Counted from the stretch's first letter, positions 41,729 to 51,457 are shown. The stretch is DNA of 54,796 nt from an uncultured Candidatus Marinamargulisbacteria bacterium (GCA_903910705.1 CAIWAN010000052.1:69844-124639), one strand, 5' to 3'. The notes: a model not told the origin generated them from the sequence alone. Numbers and translations: made by a program.

Positions 41729-43281
41729 CCCTACAAAAGAAACTCCTGATTGCGAGCGTTTACTTTGTCCAAGGCGTCGTATCCATTACGGGGCTAGCCG
41801 AGTTCATCCTCACCCGAAATGCCTTTCACTTTACATGGGTGCAGTTGGCCTTTCTGGGCGCTATGTCAACGCTGACCTGGAGCATCAAACCCCTTTATGG
41901 CTTCTTAACCGATGGCGTGTCCATCTTTGGACTGCGCCGAAAACCCTATCTGATCGTCTCGTCCCTACTTGCCTTATGCGGATATTGGGGCATGGCGTTC
42001 TGGGGAACAGGGTTTACGTCGATCGCGATCGGGTCGCTCATTATAAGTATTGGACTTGGCTTTGCCGATGTCATTATTGACGGTGTGGTTGTCGAGAACT
42101 CCACCCCGCAAACCGTTGGAAAATGGCAAGCCCTTTGCTGGCGATCGAAGGGATGGGGGATCTTGCTCGCCTCGCTATTATCAGGCCTGCTTCTTGAGCG
42201 GGCTTTCTTCTCAAACTGGCTCGGACATTCAACCCTTACCAACGTCTTTACCCATCTTTTTCAAAGCACCTTTACGCTAGAACATGTCGGGAAGATCGCC
42301 ATGCTCGATATCCGATATCTCTTATTCTTTACGGGGTTCTGGCCGCTCTTAACGCTCGGGCTAACCCTGCTTGTCAGTGAAAAGAAACAGCTCACGCCCA
42401 CCCCCATAAACATCCCTCCGGTGATCATCGTGTCCGCAGGGATTGCCTTTGTGGCCACCGTTCTATTAATGCTATCCCATATCGGACAAGCCCTCACGAG
42501 TTTACTCATGGTGCTGATCTGGGGCGTTTGGATATCCGGATATTTATATGCCTTAGTTAAGAAGAAGATCGCCACGTCTACGCTTCTCTTTTCCGCGCTG
42601 TTTTTATTCTTATGGCGATTTACCCCAAGCTTCGGAGCGCCATGGAGCGATTATTTCATCAACACCCTTCATTTATCCCAAGAAAAGCTGGGGCTCATCG
42701 GGGCGTTGTCCTCCATCAGTTGGATACTGGGGACGTGGATCTATAATCGATTCCTCGATAAATTTCCTCTTCATCAATTATTGAAATGGACGGTGATTAT
42801 CGGGGTGATCCTCTCGTTTACACAGTTAAGTCTCACCCATAGTCAACTGGCGATGAGCCTTGGGGCAATGCCGATGATCAAATATCCTGCGGCCATTCTG
42901 CTCTCTCCGATCTATTTGATCGTTTATCAAGGCAATGCGTGGACGGAGCTTATGGCTCAACCGGGCATCCTTAACCTTGATGCCTTACTGTCCTTTTTCT
43001 TAGAGATCATGTTCATGGTGTCGTTTCTGCCCATATTAAAACTCGCGGCCGAAGTCACCCCCAAGGGCGTTGAGGCCACCAACTTTTCTATCCTCGCTAG
43101 TGTGATGAATTTAGGACTGGCCTTTGGAGCTGTGTCCGGTGGATGGATCTATACAGGGATTGAAGGGGGGTTGCACCTTGGGTCAAACCATATCACAGGA
43201 CTACAGTTGACCATCATCATTGGCGCCCTTACCAGTTTGTTGTGTTTGCCCGTAATCCCGAAGCTGAAAAACTTAAAGTAA
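41725..43281 (+). CDS. BT1/FBT-family folate-biopterin-type transporter
   Basis: The 518-aa membrane protein has about 12 helices. It carries the BT1-family N-terminal signature SVYFVQG (11-17), KPLYGFLTDG (55-64) and GLRRKPYLI (69-77). Family members in protozoa, plants and cyanobacteria carry folates or biopterin, and they belong to the wider major facilitator fold. It starts with GTG inside the prmA stop. The convergent neighbours pabC and pabB make a folate precursor, which supports a folate or pterin substrate, though this remains inference. Its last 9 nt overlap the end of pabC on the other strand. Confidence 0.85.
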   Translation: MTLQKKLLIASVYFVQGVVSITGLAEFILTRNAFHFTWVQLAFLGAMSTLTWSIKPLYGFLTDGVSIFGLRRKPYLIVSSLLALCGYWGMAFWGTGFTSIAIGSLIISIGLGFADVIIDGVVVENSTPQTVGKWQALCWRSKGWGILLASLLSGLLLERAFFSNWLGHSTLTNVFTHLFQSTFTLEHVGKIAMLDIRYLLFFTGFWPLLTLGLTLLVSEKKQLTPTPINIPPVIIVSAGIAFVATVLLMLSHIGQALTSLLMVLIWGVWISGYLYALVKKKIATSTLLFSALFLFLWRFTPSFGAPWSDYFINTLHLSQEKLGLIGALSSISWILGTWIYNRFLDKFPLHQLLKWTVIIGVILSFTQLSLTHSQLAMSLGAMPMIKYPAAILLSPIYLIVYQGNAWTELMAQPGILNLDALLSFFLEIMFMVSFLPILKLAAEVTPKGVEATNFSILASVMNLGLAFGAVSGGWIYTGIEGGLHLGSNHITGLQLTIIIGALTSLLCLPVIPKLKNLK

Positions 43282-43839
43282 CGTCACGCGTTGAACCCCT
43301 CGAAGGGCGTTCATGATGACAACCGACTGCGCACCACGGATCTGGTCTTCGGAAATATCCGCCTCAACCAATAACCCCTGCCGTAACATTCGGGCTCGAC
43401 AGGTCCCCTTCAAGAGCGGCTTTCGGGGGGTCAACCATCGTTTACCATCAAACATCGCCACATTGGCCATCGTTGTGTCCGCAACCCGTCCATCTATGAC
43501 CATCAGGACATCATGTGCCATACCTCGATGCTTATAAATCGATTCCAGCTCGGTTCTGTTCGCAAACTTATGGGGGTATTCAACGTAAGTCTCAAACACC
43601 TTAACCACGGACATGGCCGATTGAAAATAGGGGCGGCTATCCACACGAATAACCCCCGTTGGGTCATACTCGACCCGAAGACGAGTTTGGCCTAGCTTTG
43701 GAAGATCCGCCTCCAAGACGTCCCACGGTAGGACGACCTCATGACCCCAAAGGGCAATCGATGACCGAGATACTCGCTCATTATGGTCTGCACGGTTTTG
43801 AGTCTCTCCATCAACAACCAGACACGTTTCAAAAAGCAT
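43273..43839 (-). CDS. pabC: Class IV aminotransferase-like 4-amino-4-deoxychorismate lyase
   Basis: The 188-aa protein is a short member of the PLP fold-type IV group. It reads LFETC near the start, has TTMANVAMFDGKRWLTPRKPLLKGT (split at 122-146), where the T-x-A-N block binds PLP phosphate, and then CRARML. Short lyases of this kind occur next to pabB in several bacteria. It would split aminodeoxychorismate into p-aminobenzoate and pyruvate. The ATG at 43839 is chosen over the GTG at 43842 because GGAGGGG is 4 nt from the ATG but only 1 nt from the GTG. The ATG overlaps the pabB stop by one base (TGATG), so translation is coupled. Confidence 0.82.
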   Translation of the reverse strand: MLFETCLVVDGETQNRADHNERVSRSSIALWGHEVVLPWDVLEADLPKLGQTRLRVEYDPTGVIRVDSRPYFQSAMSVVKVFETYVEYPHKFANRTELESIYKHRGMAHDVLMVIDGRVADTTMANVAMFDGKRWLTPRKPLLKGTCRARMLRQGLLVEADISEDQIRGAQSVVIMNALRGVQRVTLL

Positions 43840-44804
43840 CACACCCCTCCTGACAAATACACCTTCAGCAACATTTCCTCATACTCCGCTTTCGCCTCGC
43901 TATCGATAGTGAGCCCACCCCCACTGTGATAATAGAAGGCCTCTCCCTTTTGGGCAATAAATCGAATGGACACCGCGGTATACAAGGCATGATCTTGGTA
44001 GTATCCAAAAATGCCACAGTAATAGTCTCTCGGAACCGGCTCGACTCGCTCGATGATCTGACAGGTTTCGTGTTTAGGCATGCCCGTTACGGATCCTGCC
44101 GGCAATAATGTCTTCAGTATTTCCCCTGTCTGGGACGGCCATTCAGGCAACATGTCCCCCTCAATGAGCGACTCGGTCTGCCAAAGCGCACCCCGATCTG
44201 TTTTGATCTGTTGGAGAAAACGAAACCGTTTAACCTCGACATCGGTGGCGACTTGAGCCAGATCATTGCGAAGCAGATCGACAACCATCTCATGCTCGGC
44301 TCGTTCTTTTGGATTATTTAGCAAAGCCTGACCATCCAGATCTTGGTCAACAGCCGAGGTCCCTTTGACTGGGGTCGTTGATATTCGATTATCCTTGATC
44401 GTTACAAACGATTCGGGGGAGAAACAACAAAAGTGATCCCGCCAGATCGCCCGATACGGCGCGGTTCCATACTCAAAAACATCAACCAAACTCCCCTTCA
44501 ATTCGATCTCGGTTGGAAAGGTCAGATTCAACAAGTAGGTATTGCCTTTTAACATCTCCTCTTGAACGGTTTGGTGCACGGACAAATATGTTGAAAAGGC
44601 AACCGGTTTCTTAAGCGTAACCTCCGGTTTTACGAAGCTTTCAACCCTCATTTCCCCGAAAGAACGGGCACCAAAACGAAGGGCAAAATCACGGGGAATA
44701 TCGCTTAAGGGGAACGCTTGTATCTGTTGTCCTGAATAATCAATAAAGAATATAAACGGGATGTTTTCTCGTCCCCACTCGCTTAATTGTCGATAGGAGC
44801 TCAC
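43839..44804 (-). CDS. pabB: Aminodeoxychorismate synthase component I (short form)
   Basis: The 321-aa chorismate-binding protein has PVKGT at 145-149. The lysine in this motif is the PabB-specific nucleophile (anthranilate synthases have alanine there), so it acts in p-aminobenzoate synthesis. Other conserved blocks are KGNTYLLNLTFPT (86-98), VVDLLRNDL (174-182), LPAGSVTGMPK (234-244) and HSGGGLTIDSEAEAEYEE-like residues 293-310 (here with K in the middle). It is shorter than E. coli PabB (453 aa) because most of the N-terminal subdomain is missing. The start is GTG, 9 nt after kup, with no Shine-Dalgarno. No pabA glutaminase gene is in the window. Confidence 0.9.
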   Translation of the reverse strand: MSSYRQLSEWGRENIPFIFFIDYSGQQIQAFPLSDIPRDFALRFGARSFGEMRVESFVKPEVTLKKPVAFSTYLSVHQTVQEEMLKGNTYLLNLTFPTEIELKGSLVDVFEYGTAPYRAIWRDHFCCFSPESFVTIKDNRISTTPVKGTSAVDQDLDGQALLNNPKERAEHEMVVDLLRNDLAQVATDVEVKRFRFLQQIKTDRGALWQTESLIEGDMLPEWPSQTGEILKTLLPAGSVTGMPKHETCQIIERVEPVPRDYYCGIFGYYQDHALYTAVSIRFIAQKGEAFYYHSGGGLTIDSEAKAEYEEMLLKVYLSGGV

Positions 44805-44813
44805 CCGATTAGA

Positions 44814-46625
44814 CTAGAGTTCAACCCGAGTAATAATGCCATGAAGTCGATGGGATGGCAGAGTGTAGAACTGGACAAAAGACGGGGTGACTTTTTTGAT
44901 GAACGCAAAGATCTTCCAAATTGACTTCTCGGTAACGATATCTTCAAGCCCGTAAAATATGACATTTTCGTGAATGCCAGCTCGACTGATCAGTGCCTCG
45001 ATATCCATCACCTCCATATAACCGATACGGATCTCAAAGTAACGAAGCCCCCCCGCTATATCGTCCTTAAACTCTCCAATCGTACCAAAGGGCTTATCCA
45101 TAACATTGATGGAGAGCAAAATGTTCGTTCGATAAATAATATGATTATTAAACATCGTATTGACGATATAAGGCGGGATAAATTGAGGACTACGGACAAA
45201 GAATAGCGCAGAGCCTTTAATCGCATTAGCTTCTTGGTAAGCCTTTCGATACTGCAACAAGAAATCTTCAAGACTTAAGGGCTTAAGGGCTTTATAGAGC
45301 TTTCGCTGACCTTCGGTATAGACAAGAATGGTGATTAAAGGTAGTGAAGCAATAATAAGTGACCAATAGCCTCCATGAGGGATCTTTAACATACATGACA
45401 TCAAAAATAATGAATCAATCCCCGTCACTAAGCCAGCAACGACAGCTTTTATATAGTTTTGTTTTAAATAGAAAATGGTCGTCATTAGTATTCCCGTCAA
45501 GGTAATGGTTCCGGTCACCGCCAATCCATAAGCTGCGGCTAAATTGGCCGATTCTCTAAAAAAGACGATAGCAATAAGGACAAAGATCATGAGGAACATA
45601 TTGACCGCGCCAATATATATCTGGCTGCGAATCGTAGGCGAAGTATAGTCGACCTTAAACATGGGCAATATGCGCGTCATGATCCCTTGATATACGACCG
45701 AAAAAAGGCCGCTGATCAAGGCCTGCGAGGCAATAATCGTCGCCAAGATACTGAGGAACAGAAACGGAATATAAAGCCAAGGCGCTTCATTAAACACCAT
45801 TTCAAATAAAATATTTACAGCCGTTGTATTCTGCGCCACATACGCACCTTGACCTAAATAGGTTAAGATTAGTGCAACAAATACAAAACCCCACGCTTGA
45901 ATGATCGGTTTGCGCCCTAAATGCCCCATATCCGCATAAAGCGCCTCGACACCGGTTGCACATAGAATAACTTCAGATAAAACAAAGAACCCCACCATAC
46001 CGTGAGAAAAAAGAAAATTAAGGGCAAACATTGGTGAAATTGCCAACAGAACAACGGGGTAATGAATGATAGAAACGAGCCCCGACAGTCCAAGGGCGAT
46101 AAACCAAAGCACCATCACCGGGCCAAAAAGCTTCGATATTTTCTCTGTGCCACGCTTTTGAATGGAAAACAACCCGATCGCTATAAGGCATGATATGACA
46201 ACAATGATCGTTTGACTAACTCCCGAAAACATCGGGATCAGTTTGAGACCTTCTACCGCACTTAATATACTAATGGCGGGCGTGATAACCCCATCACCAA
46301 CCAATAGCGACACTCCCAAATAGACGACGATCGCCACTACCGCGACTCGGCGACCCGATTTCAAAAGGGGGGCGAGAATTTCCTTTAAGACGATGGTTCC
46401 ACCTTCGCCTCGTTTTCCCAAACTCATCGCAAGCCATGTATAGCCAACGGTCACAAGCAAGATCAGCGTCCAAACAATCAAGGATAAGACACCCATAATA
46501 TGAGTGATGGTCGGCTGAAGAAAAATAAAGATTACGGTCAGGGTATAAATCGGACTGGTACCAATATCACCGAAGACAAGTCCCAGTGACTTAATAACCC
46601 GCATGACCCCTTCTTTTGAAAACAT
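44814..46625 (-). CDS. kup: Kup/HAK-family potassium uptake transporter
   Basis: The 603-aa protein starts with the family hallmark GLVFGDIGTSPIYTL (15-29). It has about 12 membrane helices in the first 430 residues and a roughly 170-residue cytoplasmic C-terminal domain. It imports K+ with protons. The first ATG (46625) has no Shine-Dalgarno, but an extended -10 box ends 6 bp upstream, which would give a leaderless start. The second ATG (46604, MRVIKSLGLVFG) has AGGGG only 2 nt away; either start keeps the whole transporter. It lies between rapA and pabB, all on the minus strand. Confidence 0.94.
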   Translation of the reverse strand: MFSKEGVMRVIKSLGLVFGDIGTSPIYTLTVIFIFLQPTITHIMGVLSLIVWTLILLVTVGYTWLAMSLGKRGEGGTIVLKEILAPLLKSGRRVAVVAIVVYLGVSLLVGDGVITPAISILSAVEGLKLIPMFSGVSQTIIVVISCLIAIGLFSIQKRGTEKISKLFGPVMVLWFIALGLSGLVSIIHYPVVLLAISPMFALNFLFSHGMVGFFVLSEVILCATGVEALYADMGHLGRKPIIQAWGFVFVALILTYLGQGAYVAQNTTAVNILFEMVFNEAPWLYIPFLFLSILATIIASQALISGLFSVVYQGIMTRILPMFKVDYTSPTIRSQIYIGAVNMFLMIFVLIAIVFFRESANLAAAYGLAVTGTITLTGILMTTIFYLKQNYIKAVVAGLVTGIDSLFLMSCMLKIPHGGYWSLIIASLPLITILVYTEGQRKLYKALKPLSLEDFLLQYRKAYQEANAIKGSALFFVRSPQFIPPYIVNTMFNNHIIYRTNILLSINVMDKPFGTIGEFKDDIAGGLRYFEIRIGYMEVMDIEALISRAGIHENVIFYGLEDIVTEKSIWKIFAFIKKVTPSFVQFYTLPSHRLHGIITRVEL

Positions 46626-46631
46626 GGTTAT

Positions 46632-46640
46632 ATCATAACA
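46632..46640 (-). promoter_or_regulatory. Extended -10 promoter of kup
   Basis: TG-t-TATGAT, with the hexamer at 46637-46632, sits in the 29-bp gap after rapA and ends 6 bp before the first kup ATG. Confidence 0.5.
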
Positions 46641-46654
46641 TAACTTAAGATTCC

Positions 46655-48643
46655 CTATCCCCGAATTATCAACCTCACCCCATCAAGCGTTGGGTGCGCG
46701 CCAAGCTTTGTCTGTGCAAATTCAAGCGATTGCTGTAGCAATTTTTTCAACAAGGGTTTTTGCGTGGCCACCAATCGTCGAAACATCTCTGGCGACCCCT
46801 CCTGCAAGACTTTTCTAAACGTCGAAATCGGGATATGTTGATATTCACCCCGTTCATTGAGGGTCAATCGAAGGGGAACAGTCCCCGCGACATAGACGGT
46901 TTCCAAATAAAGAGTCGGGCGCGCTCGGCTCTTATCCGGCCAATATGCGGCGCTACACGTTCCGTCTTTTCCTGCCAAAAGGAGCATCCTGGCGTTTTGC
47001 GTCATCGGATGATCCCACGTCAAGAAATGGTAATCTTCTCTGCGAAGTGCCATCGAACGCGAATAGGTGAACGGAGGCCTGACCTCGTCACTACCCGACA
47101 AAGCATCGAACAGACTATGGTCCGTGATAAATCGAACCGTATTTGGAGCAAGATCCTCGACCTCTACTCCAAAATGATCCATGATCGCCTCTGTCCATGC
47201 CATCAATCGTGGCGAGCGATCCACTCGTTGGAGGGTATTAAGCAGTTTTGCGTTATCCCTAACTGGCGCAGCGACCACATCTCCCCCACGTAAAGGCGCA
47301 TCAAAAAGCCCCACACTTTCGTTTAGCCAACGCACCCACTGCGCATCCTCACTGCCTTCAATAAACGGCATATGCAAATGGATTGTGCTGGTTTGACCGA
47401 TACGATCGATACGACCGATCCGTTGCTCAAGCAACCCCACATCTCGTGGATAATCAAAGAACACCAAATGATGACAGAACTGAAAATTCCGGCCTTCACT
47501 GCCGATTTCGGAACAGATCATGAGCCGAACCTCATCATTCTCGGCAAAATACGCCGCCATTCGGTCACGCGCGACTAACGTCATCCCCTCATGGAACAAC
47601 GCCGTATTCAGACTCGCCCGTTGACGGAGGGTGGCTTGCAACGTCTGGGCTTGAGTCGCTGTGTGGACGATCAGAAGCACTTTCTCTGTAGACAGCTCTC
47701 GAAGAAAATCCAGCAACCACGCCACGAGCGGGTCGGAGTCGTCCGTGGTTGCGCTCAGAGGAATCAGGTTAGCCTGACGTTTAGGAAACAGGGGGATCTG
47801 TGCCCGTGTGCTACGAAACACATGCCCCGACTCACTTAACATTTCAACTGGTAGTGTATCAACGCTTGCGCTTAGATAGAATGTCGATCCGGCCGCAGAG
47901 ATCAAGGGCAAATATACATCCGAATAATGGGGAGAACACGGCAAATGATGGGCTTCATCCACGATCACCAGATCCCAATGGTCGGCTAATAACGAAGTCT
48001 GAAGCGAAGGTGACGTTGCGATAAACTCATAAGAACTCAGGCACAGATCATGGGTCGCCCAGAATTCATCCGACGGCCCGGTCTCTTTAAAATAATCGTT
48101 AATAAGCGAAAAAGCGAGATTGAACTTGCGATATAGCTCAATAAACCACTGAATAAGAAGGGCATCGGGAACAAGAACCAAAACGCGTTCGACCCGCTCG
48201 GCTTGCAATAGATAGTGCAGCGCGAGTCCCGCCGTCACCGTTTTTCCGAGTCCCACTTCATCCGCCAACCAGAACCGTCCCGGAAAAAGTGACGCCACCA
48301 TGGATGCCGTGTTGATCTGATGAGGTATCAATTGCACGCGTGGCCCCACCCACCCTTTGGTGATGGACCGTTCATGATGAAAGCGTGCGTAAAGACTCTC
48401 AATTCTACATTGGCCTGCGGATGGGAGATCGAATTGGGTGTTAAGCAAAGTGTCCTCAATAGAAAGAGGCTTTCCGTTTATCGGGGCACGACTGAGCGGT
48501 GCACTCTCAATGGCATATCGACGCACAACCTCACCAAACTGAAGGACAACCTGTCGTCCCTCAAGCGCCGTCACCACGCCTACACCAAGACTCAGCTCCA
48601 TGGAACTAATCCACGACTCACCAATATTGAATGGCTGTTTCAT
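46655..48643 (-). CDS. rapA: Compact RapA-type SNF2 ATPase (RNA polymerase recycling)
   Basis: The 662-aa protein opens with a RapA N-terminal domain (FNIGESWISSMELSLGVGVV, near residues 5-24). Helicase lobe 1 has DEVGLGKT (128-135), DEAH (229-232) and SAS (258-260). Lobe 2 has SEIGSEGRNFQF (378-389) and QRIGRIDRIGQ (407-417), all RapA-like. RapA binds RNA polymerase and recycles stalled enzyme by ATP-driven translocation. E. coli RapA is 968 aa; here the region between the lobes and part of the C-terminus are much shorter. The -10 box ends 8 bp before the ATG and there is no Shine-Dalgarno. Confidence 0.9.
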   Translation of the reverse strand: MKQPFNIGESWISSMELSLGVGVVTALEGRQVVLQFGEVVRRYAIESAPLSRAPINGKPLSIEDTLLNTQFDLPSAGQCRIESLYARFHHERSITKGWVGPRVQLIPHQINTASMVASLFPGRFWLADEVGLGKTVTAGLALHYLLQAERVERVLVLVPDALLIQWFIELYRKFNLAFSLINDYFKETGPSDEFWATHDLCLSSYEFIATSPSLQTSLLADHWDLVIVDEAHHLPCSPHYSDVYLPLISAAGSTFYLSASVDTLPVEMLSESGHVFRSTRAQIPLFPKRQANLIPLSATTDDSDPLVAWLLDFLRELSTEKVLLIVHTATQAQTLQATLRQRASLNTALFHEGMTLVARDRMAAYFAENDEVRLMICSEIGSEGRNFQFCHHLVFFDYPRDVGLLEQRIGRIDRIGQTSTIHLHMPFIEGSEDAQWVRWLNESVGLFDAPLRGGDVVAAPVRDNAKLLNTLQRVDRSPRLMAWTEAIMDHFGVEVEDLAPNTVRFITDHSLFDALSGSDEVRPPFTYSRSMALRREDYHFLTWDHPMTQNARMLLLAGKDGTCSAAYWPDKSRARPTLYLETVYVAGTVPLRLTLNERGEYQHIPISTFRKVLQEGSPEMFRRLVATQKPLLKKLLQQSLEFAQTKLGAHPTLDGVRLIIRG

Positions 48644-48651
48644 TAAAAGCG

Positions 48652-48660
48652 ATTATAGCA
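48652..48660 (-). promoter_or_regulatory. Extended -10 promoter of rapA
   Basis: TG-c-TATAAT, with the hexamer at 48657-48652, ends 8 bp before the rapA ATG at 48643. Confidence 0.6.
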
Positions 48661-48690
48661 GAACCCCTCTACCCTGCGCGGCAATGACCA

Positions 48691-48699
48691 TGCAATAAT
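48691..48699 (+). promoter_or_regulatory. Extended -10 promoter of the 169-aa membrane protein gene
   Basis: TG-c-AATAAT, with the hexamer at 48694-48699, ends 6 bp before the ATG at 48706. GGGAG also lies in that 6-bp gap, too close to the ATG to be a normal ribosome site. Confidence 0.45.
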
Positions 48700-48705
48700 G
48701 GGAGA

Positions 48706-49215
48706 ATGGCACCTTCACTCAAGAAAAACATCCTTCGAACAGGGCTACTTGTCAACATCGCTCAAGGGTTTATGATGAATGTCTTTATCAACGCAAGTAT
48801 TGGGCTAGGTATGTTTATCGTCAATGGGCTTCGCCCCATTCCTTTGTTTGGCCCTCTCAGTATTAGCGGCGACTTGGTCGGCATGTCAGCGACATTAACC
48901 TTTCTGGTCTGTTGGTTTAATATCAAGACCGCCCGAGAGGAGATCAAGCGTTTTCCTCAAAAACAAATCAACCATCCCTCGTTATTGGTTCTCACCTTGG
49001 GTATTATCATCCCTACCCATCGACTTGTGCGAGTATTGCTCCTCACCCTTCTTTTTACCGTCCTTAGCGTCCCTGTTATCGAGGCCTTAACTATCCGCGG
49101 CAAAATGATGATGTCAGGGTTTGAGTTTATTCTCTTTAAATCCCTCTATTCCGGTGTTTTAGCCGCAGGGGTGATTTTGGTGTCGTCGTATTCGGTATAT
49201 GTTAAGAAAAGTTAA
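48706..49215 (+). CDS. Unknown 169-aa membrane protein
   Basis: I do not recognise this family. The protein has about four hydrophobic segments (roughly 12-40, 53-72, 92-125 and 140-165) separated by short basic loops such as [14 protein letters not shown], so it is probably an inner-membrane protein with basic loops in the cytoplasm. It has no signal peptide or catalytic motif. Its TAA overlaps the uxs TAA on the opposite strand by 4 bp. It diverges from rapA, and the 62-bp gap holds -10 boxes for both genes. Confidence 0.75.
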   Translation: MAPSLKKNILRTGLLVNIAQGFMMNVFINASIGLGMFIVNGLRPIPLFGPLSISGDLVGMSATLTFLVCWFNIKTAREEIKRFPQKQINHPSLLVLTLGIIIPTHRLVRVLLLTLLFTVLSVPVIEALTIRGKMMMSGFEFILFKSLYSGVLAAGVILVSSYSVYVKKS

Positions 49216-50138
49216 ACAACGCCCTTAAAATACGCGATGGTTTTATCTAGGCCCGTGGCGAGATCGATCGTGGGGGCCCACCCTAGCTTGGCTTTGGCGA
49301 GACTAATGTCGGGGCAGCGTTGGCGCGGATCATCACTGGGTAAGGGCATAAACGAAATATTCGACTTTTGCCCCAATTTTTGCTGAACAAGCATCGCCAA
49401 CTCTAAAATCGTAAACTCCCCAGGATTGCCCAGATTAACTGGCCCGATAAAGTCATCCGTATTCATCATCCGAATCATCCCCTCGACAAGATCATCCACA
49501 TAGCAAAACGAACGGGTCTGATTCCCTTCACCATAAATGGTGAGCTTTTGCCCCTTCAACGCCTGAACAATAAAATTACTCACCACCCGACCATCATCCG
49601 GTAACATGCGAGGGCCATAGGTATTAAAGATACGAATGATCCGAGTATCAACCTCATTTTGACGATGGTAGTCCGTAAACAAGGTCTCGGCGGTGCGTTT
49701 CCCTTCATCGTAGCAACTTCGGATCCCGATGGGGTTTACATGTCCCCAATACGCCTCGTCTTGTGGGTGGACATGGGGGTCGCCATAGACCTCACTCGTC
49801 GATGCTTGTAAAATCCGCGCCTTCACACGTTTAGCCAGACCCAGCATATTCATCGCACCCATAACCGATGTTTTGAGCGTCTTAATGGGATCGTATTGAT
49901 AGTGCACGGGCGAGGCTGGACACGCTAAATTGTAGATCTGATCAACGTCAATAAACAAAGGATCAATCACATCATGCCGAAGCAGTTCGAATCGCGGGTT
50001 GTCGATTAAATGGGCGACATTTTCTTTTCGTCCGGTAAAAAAATTATCAAGACAAATCACAGAATGGTTCGCCGCTAATAATCGCTCGCAAAGATGAGAT
50101 CCGACAAACCCTGCGCCACCCGTCACCAGAACACGCAT
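49212..50138 (-). CDS. uxs: UDP-glucuronate decarboxylase (UDP-xylose synthase)
   Basis: The 308-aa protein is an extended short-chain dehydrogenase. It has the NAD-binding GGAGFVG (7-13), [10 protein letters not shown] (31-40), the catalytic serine/threonine region STSEVYGDP (113-121) and the Y143-x3-K147 pair in SCYDEGKR. The DNFFTGRK and SCYDEGKR blocks are typical of UDP-xylose synthases rather than epimerases or dTDP-glucose dehydratases. It converts UDP-glucuronate to UDP-xylose with retained NAD+. The ATG overlaps the ugd stop by one base (TAATG), so it is coupled to its upstream pathway enzyme. Confidence 0.93.
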   Translation of the reverse strand: MRVLVTGGAGFVGSHLCERLLAANHSVICLDNFFTGRKENVAHLIDNPRFELLRHDVIDPLFIDVDQIYNLACPASPVHYQYDPIKTLKTSVMGAMNMLGLAKRVKARILQASTSEVYGDPHVHPQDEAYWGHVNPIGIRSCYDEGKRTAETLFTDYHRQNEVDTRIIRIFNTYGPRMLPDDGRVVSNFIVQALKGQKLTIYGEGNQTRSFCYVDDLVEGMIRMMNTDDFIGPVNLGNPGEFTILELAMLVQQKLGQKSNISFMPLPSDDPRQRCPDISLAKAKLGWAPTIDLATGLDKTIAYFKGVV

Positions 50139-51457
50139 TACGAGGCTCGGCCTATTGAACGGTAAGTAAACCCAATCTCCATCATATCAACGGGATCATA
50201 GAGGTTCCGGCCGTCAAAAATAACAGGTGCGTTAAGGCTCGATTTGATCGTTTCAAAGTTGGGTGACCGAAACTCGTTCCATTCGGTGTGAATAAGCAAG
50301 GCGTCCGCCCCCCGAAGGACCCCATAAGGCTCTTCGCCAAAGGTTACGGCATTACCCCAAATTCGTTTGGCCGAGTCAACCGCCACTGGATCATACGCTT
50401 TTACGCTCACGCCGGCTTCCAAAAGCAAATTGATCATCTCAATAGACGGGGCTTCTCGCATATCATCCGTGCGCGGCTTAAAGGCCAACCCCCAAACGGC
50501 GATGGTTTTGCCGGATAGTTTGTGATTAAAATGTTGTTGGATGCGGTCAAATAATACCTTTTTCTGGCGATCATTCACATCCTCGACCGCTTCAAGGATC
50601 TTCATGTTCAGGCCATTCTCATGCCCTGTTTGGACCAAGGCTTTGACATCCTTGGGAAAACATGACCCGCCATAACCAATGCCAGGGAACAAGAATTTCT
50701 TGCCAATGCGATCGTCAGAGCCAATACCAAAACGAACTTGGTCAATATTGGCCCCCACTTTGTCACAAAGCGCCGCCATTTCATTCATAAAAGAGATCTT
50801 GGTCGCAAGCATCGCATTGGCCGCATACTTCGTCACTTCGGCACTCTTATTATCCATCACGTAGATACGGTTATCCGTTCGTAGAAACGAGGCATAAAGT
50901 TTCTTCATCAGCGATAGGGCTTTCTCTGACGAGCCGCCGATCACGATACGGTCTGGCTTCATGAAGTCGTCGATCGCACTCCCCTCTTTCAGGAATTCAG
51001 GATTGCTGATCACGTCAAAAGAGGTCACGGCTTTACGTTTATCCAGCTCGGCTTGAATGGTCGCCTGAACTGTTTGGGCGGTACCAACCGGTACGGTTGA
51101 TTTATTAACCACAACTTTATAATTATTCATATGGTGGCCGATCTGCTTGGCGACACCAAGCACATATTGCAAATCCGCCGAGCCATCCTCACCAGGGGGG
51201 GTCCCCACCGCGATAAAAATAACCTCCGCCGATAGGATCGCATTTTTGATATCCGTCGTAAAACGAAGTCGCTTTTCGGCGATATTTCGTGCTAGCAGTT
51301 CATCAAGCCCAGGTTCATAAATTATGGAGATCCCTTTGGAGAGTTGATCGACTTTGTGTTTATCGATATCGACCCCCACAACATCATTGCCTGTTTCAGC
51401 AAAACACGTCGCTGCAACGAGCCCCACATATCCACTACCTACCACGGTTACTTGCAT
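50138..51457 (-). CDS. ugd: UDP-glucose 6-dehydrogenase
   Basis: The 439-aa protein has an N-terminal Rossmann site [12 protein letters not shown] (5-16), [14 protein letters not shown] (152-165) and the catalytic cysteine C266 in [10 protein letters not shown], followed by the UDP-binding C-terminal domain ([17 protein letters not shown]). It oxidises UDP-glucose twice to UDP-glucuronate, the substrate of Uxs encoded next. Together the pair supplies UDP-glucuronate and UDP-xylose for glycan synthesis. The ATG lies 7 bp after an extended -10 box and has no Shine-Dalgarno. Confidence 0.96.
   Translation of the reverse strand: MQVTVVGSGYVGLVAATCFAETGNDVVGVDIDKHKVDQLSKGISIIYEPGLDELLARNIAEKRLRFTTDIKNAILSAEVIFIAVGTPPGEDGSADLQYVLGVAKQIGHHMNNYKVVVNKSTVPVGTAQTVQATIQAELDKRKAVTSFDVISNPEFLKEGSAIDDFMKPDRIVIGGSSEKALSLMKKLYASFLRTDNRIYVMDNKSAEVTKYAANAMLATKISFMNEMAALCDKVGANIDQVRFGIGSDDRIGKKFLFPGIGYGGSCFPKDVKALVQTGHENGLNMKILEAVEDVNDRQKKVLFDRIQQHFNHKLSGKTIAVWGLAFKPRTDDMREAPSIEMINLLLEAGVSVKAYDPVAVDSAKRIWGNAVTFGEEPYGVLRGADALLIHTEWNEFRSPNFETIKSSLNAPVIFDGRNLYDPVDMMEIGFTYRSIGRAS

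Noticed and set aside
46760-47293. Open plus-strand frame of 177 codons antisense to rapA
   Set aside because: It overlaps the strongly conserved lobe-2 and C-terminal region of RapA and encodes no recognisable protein.
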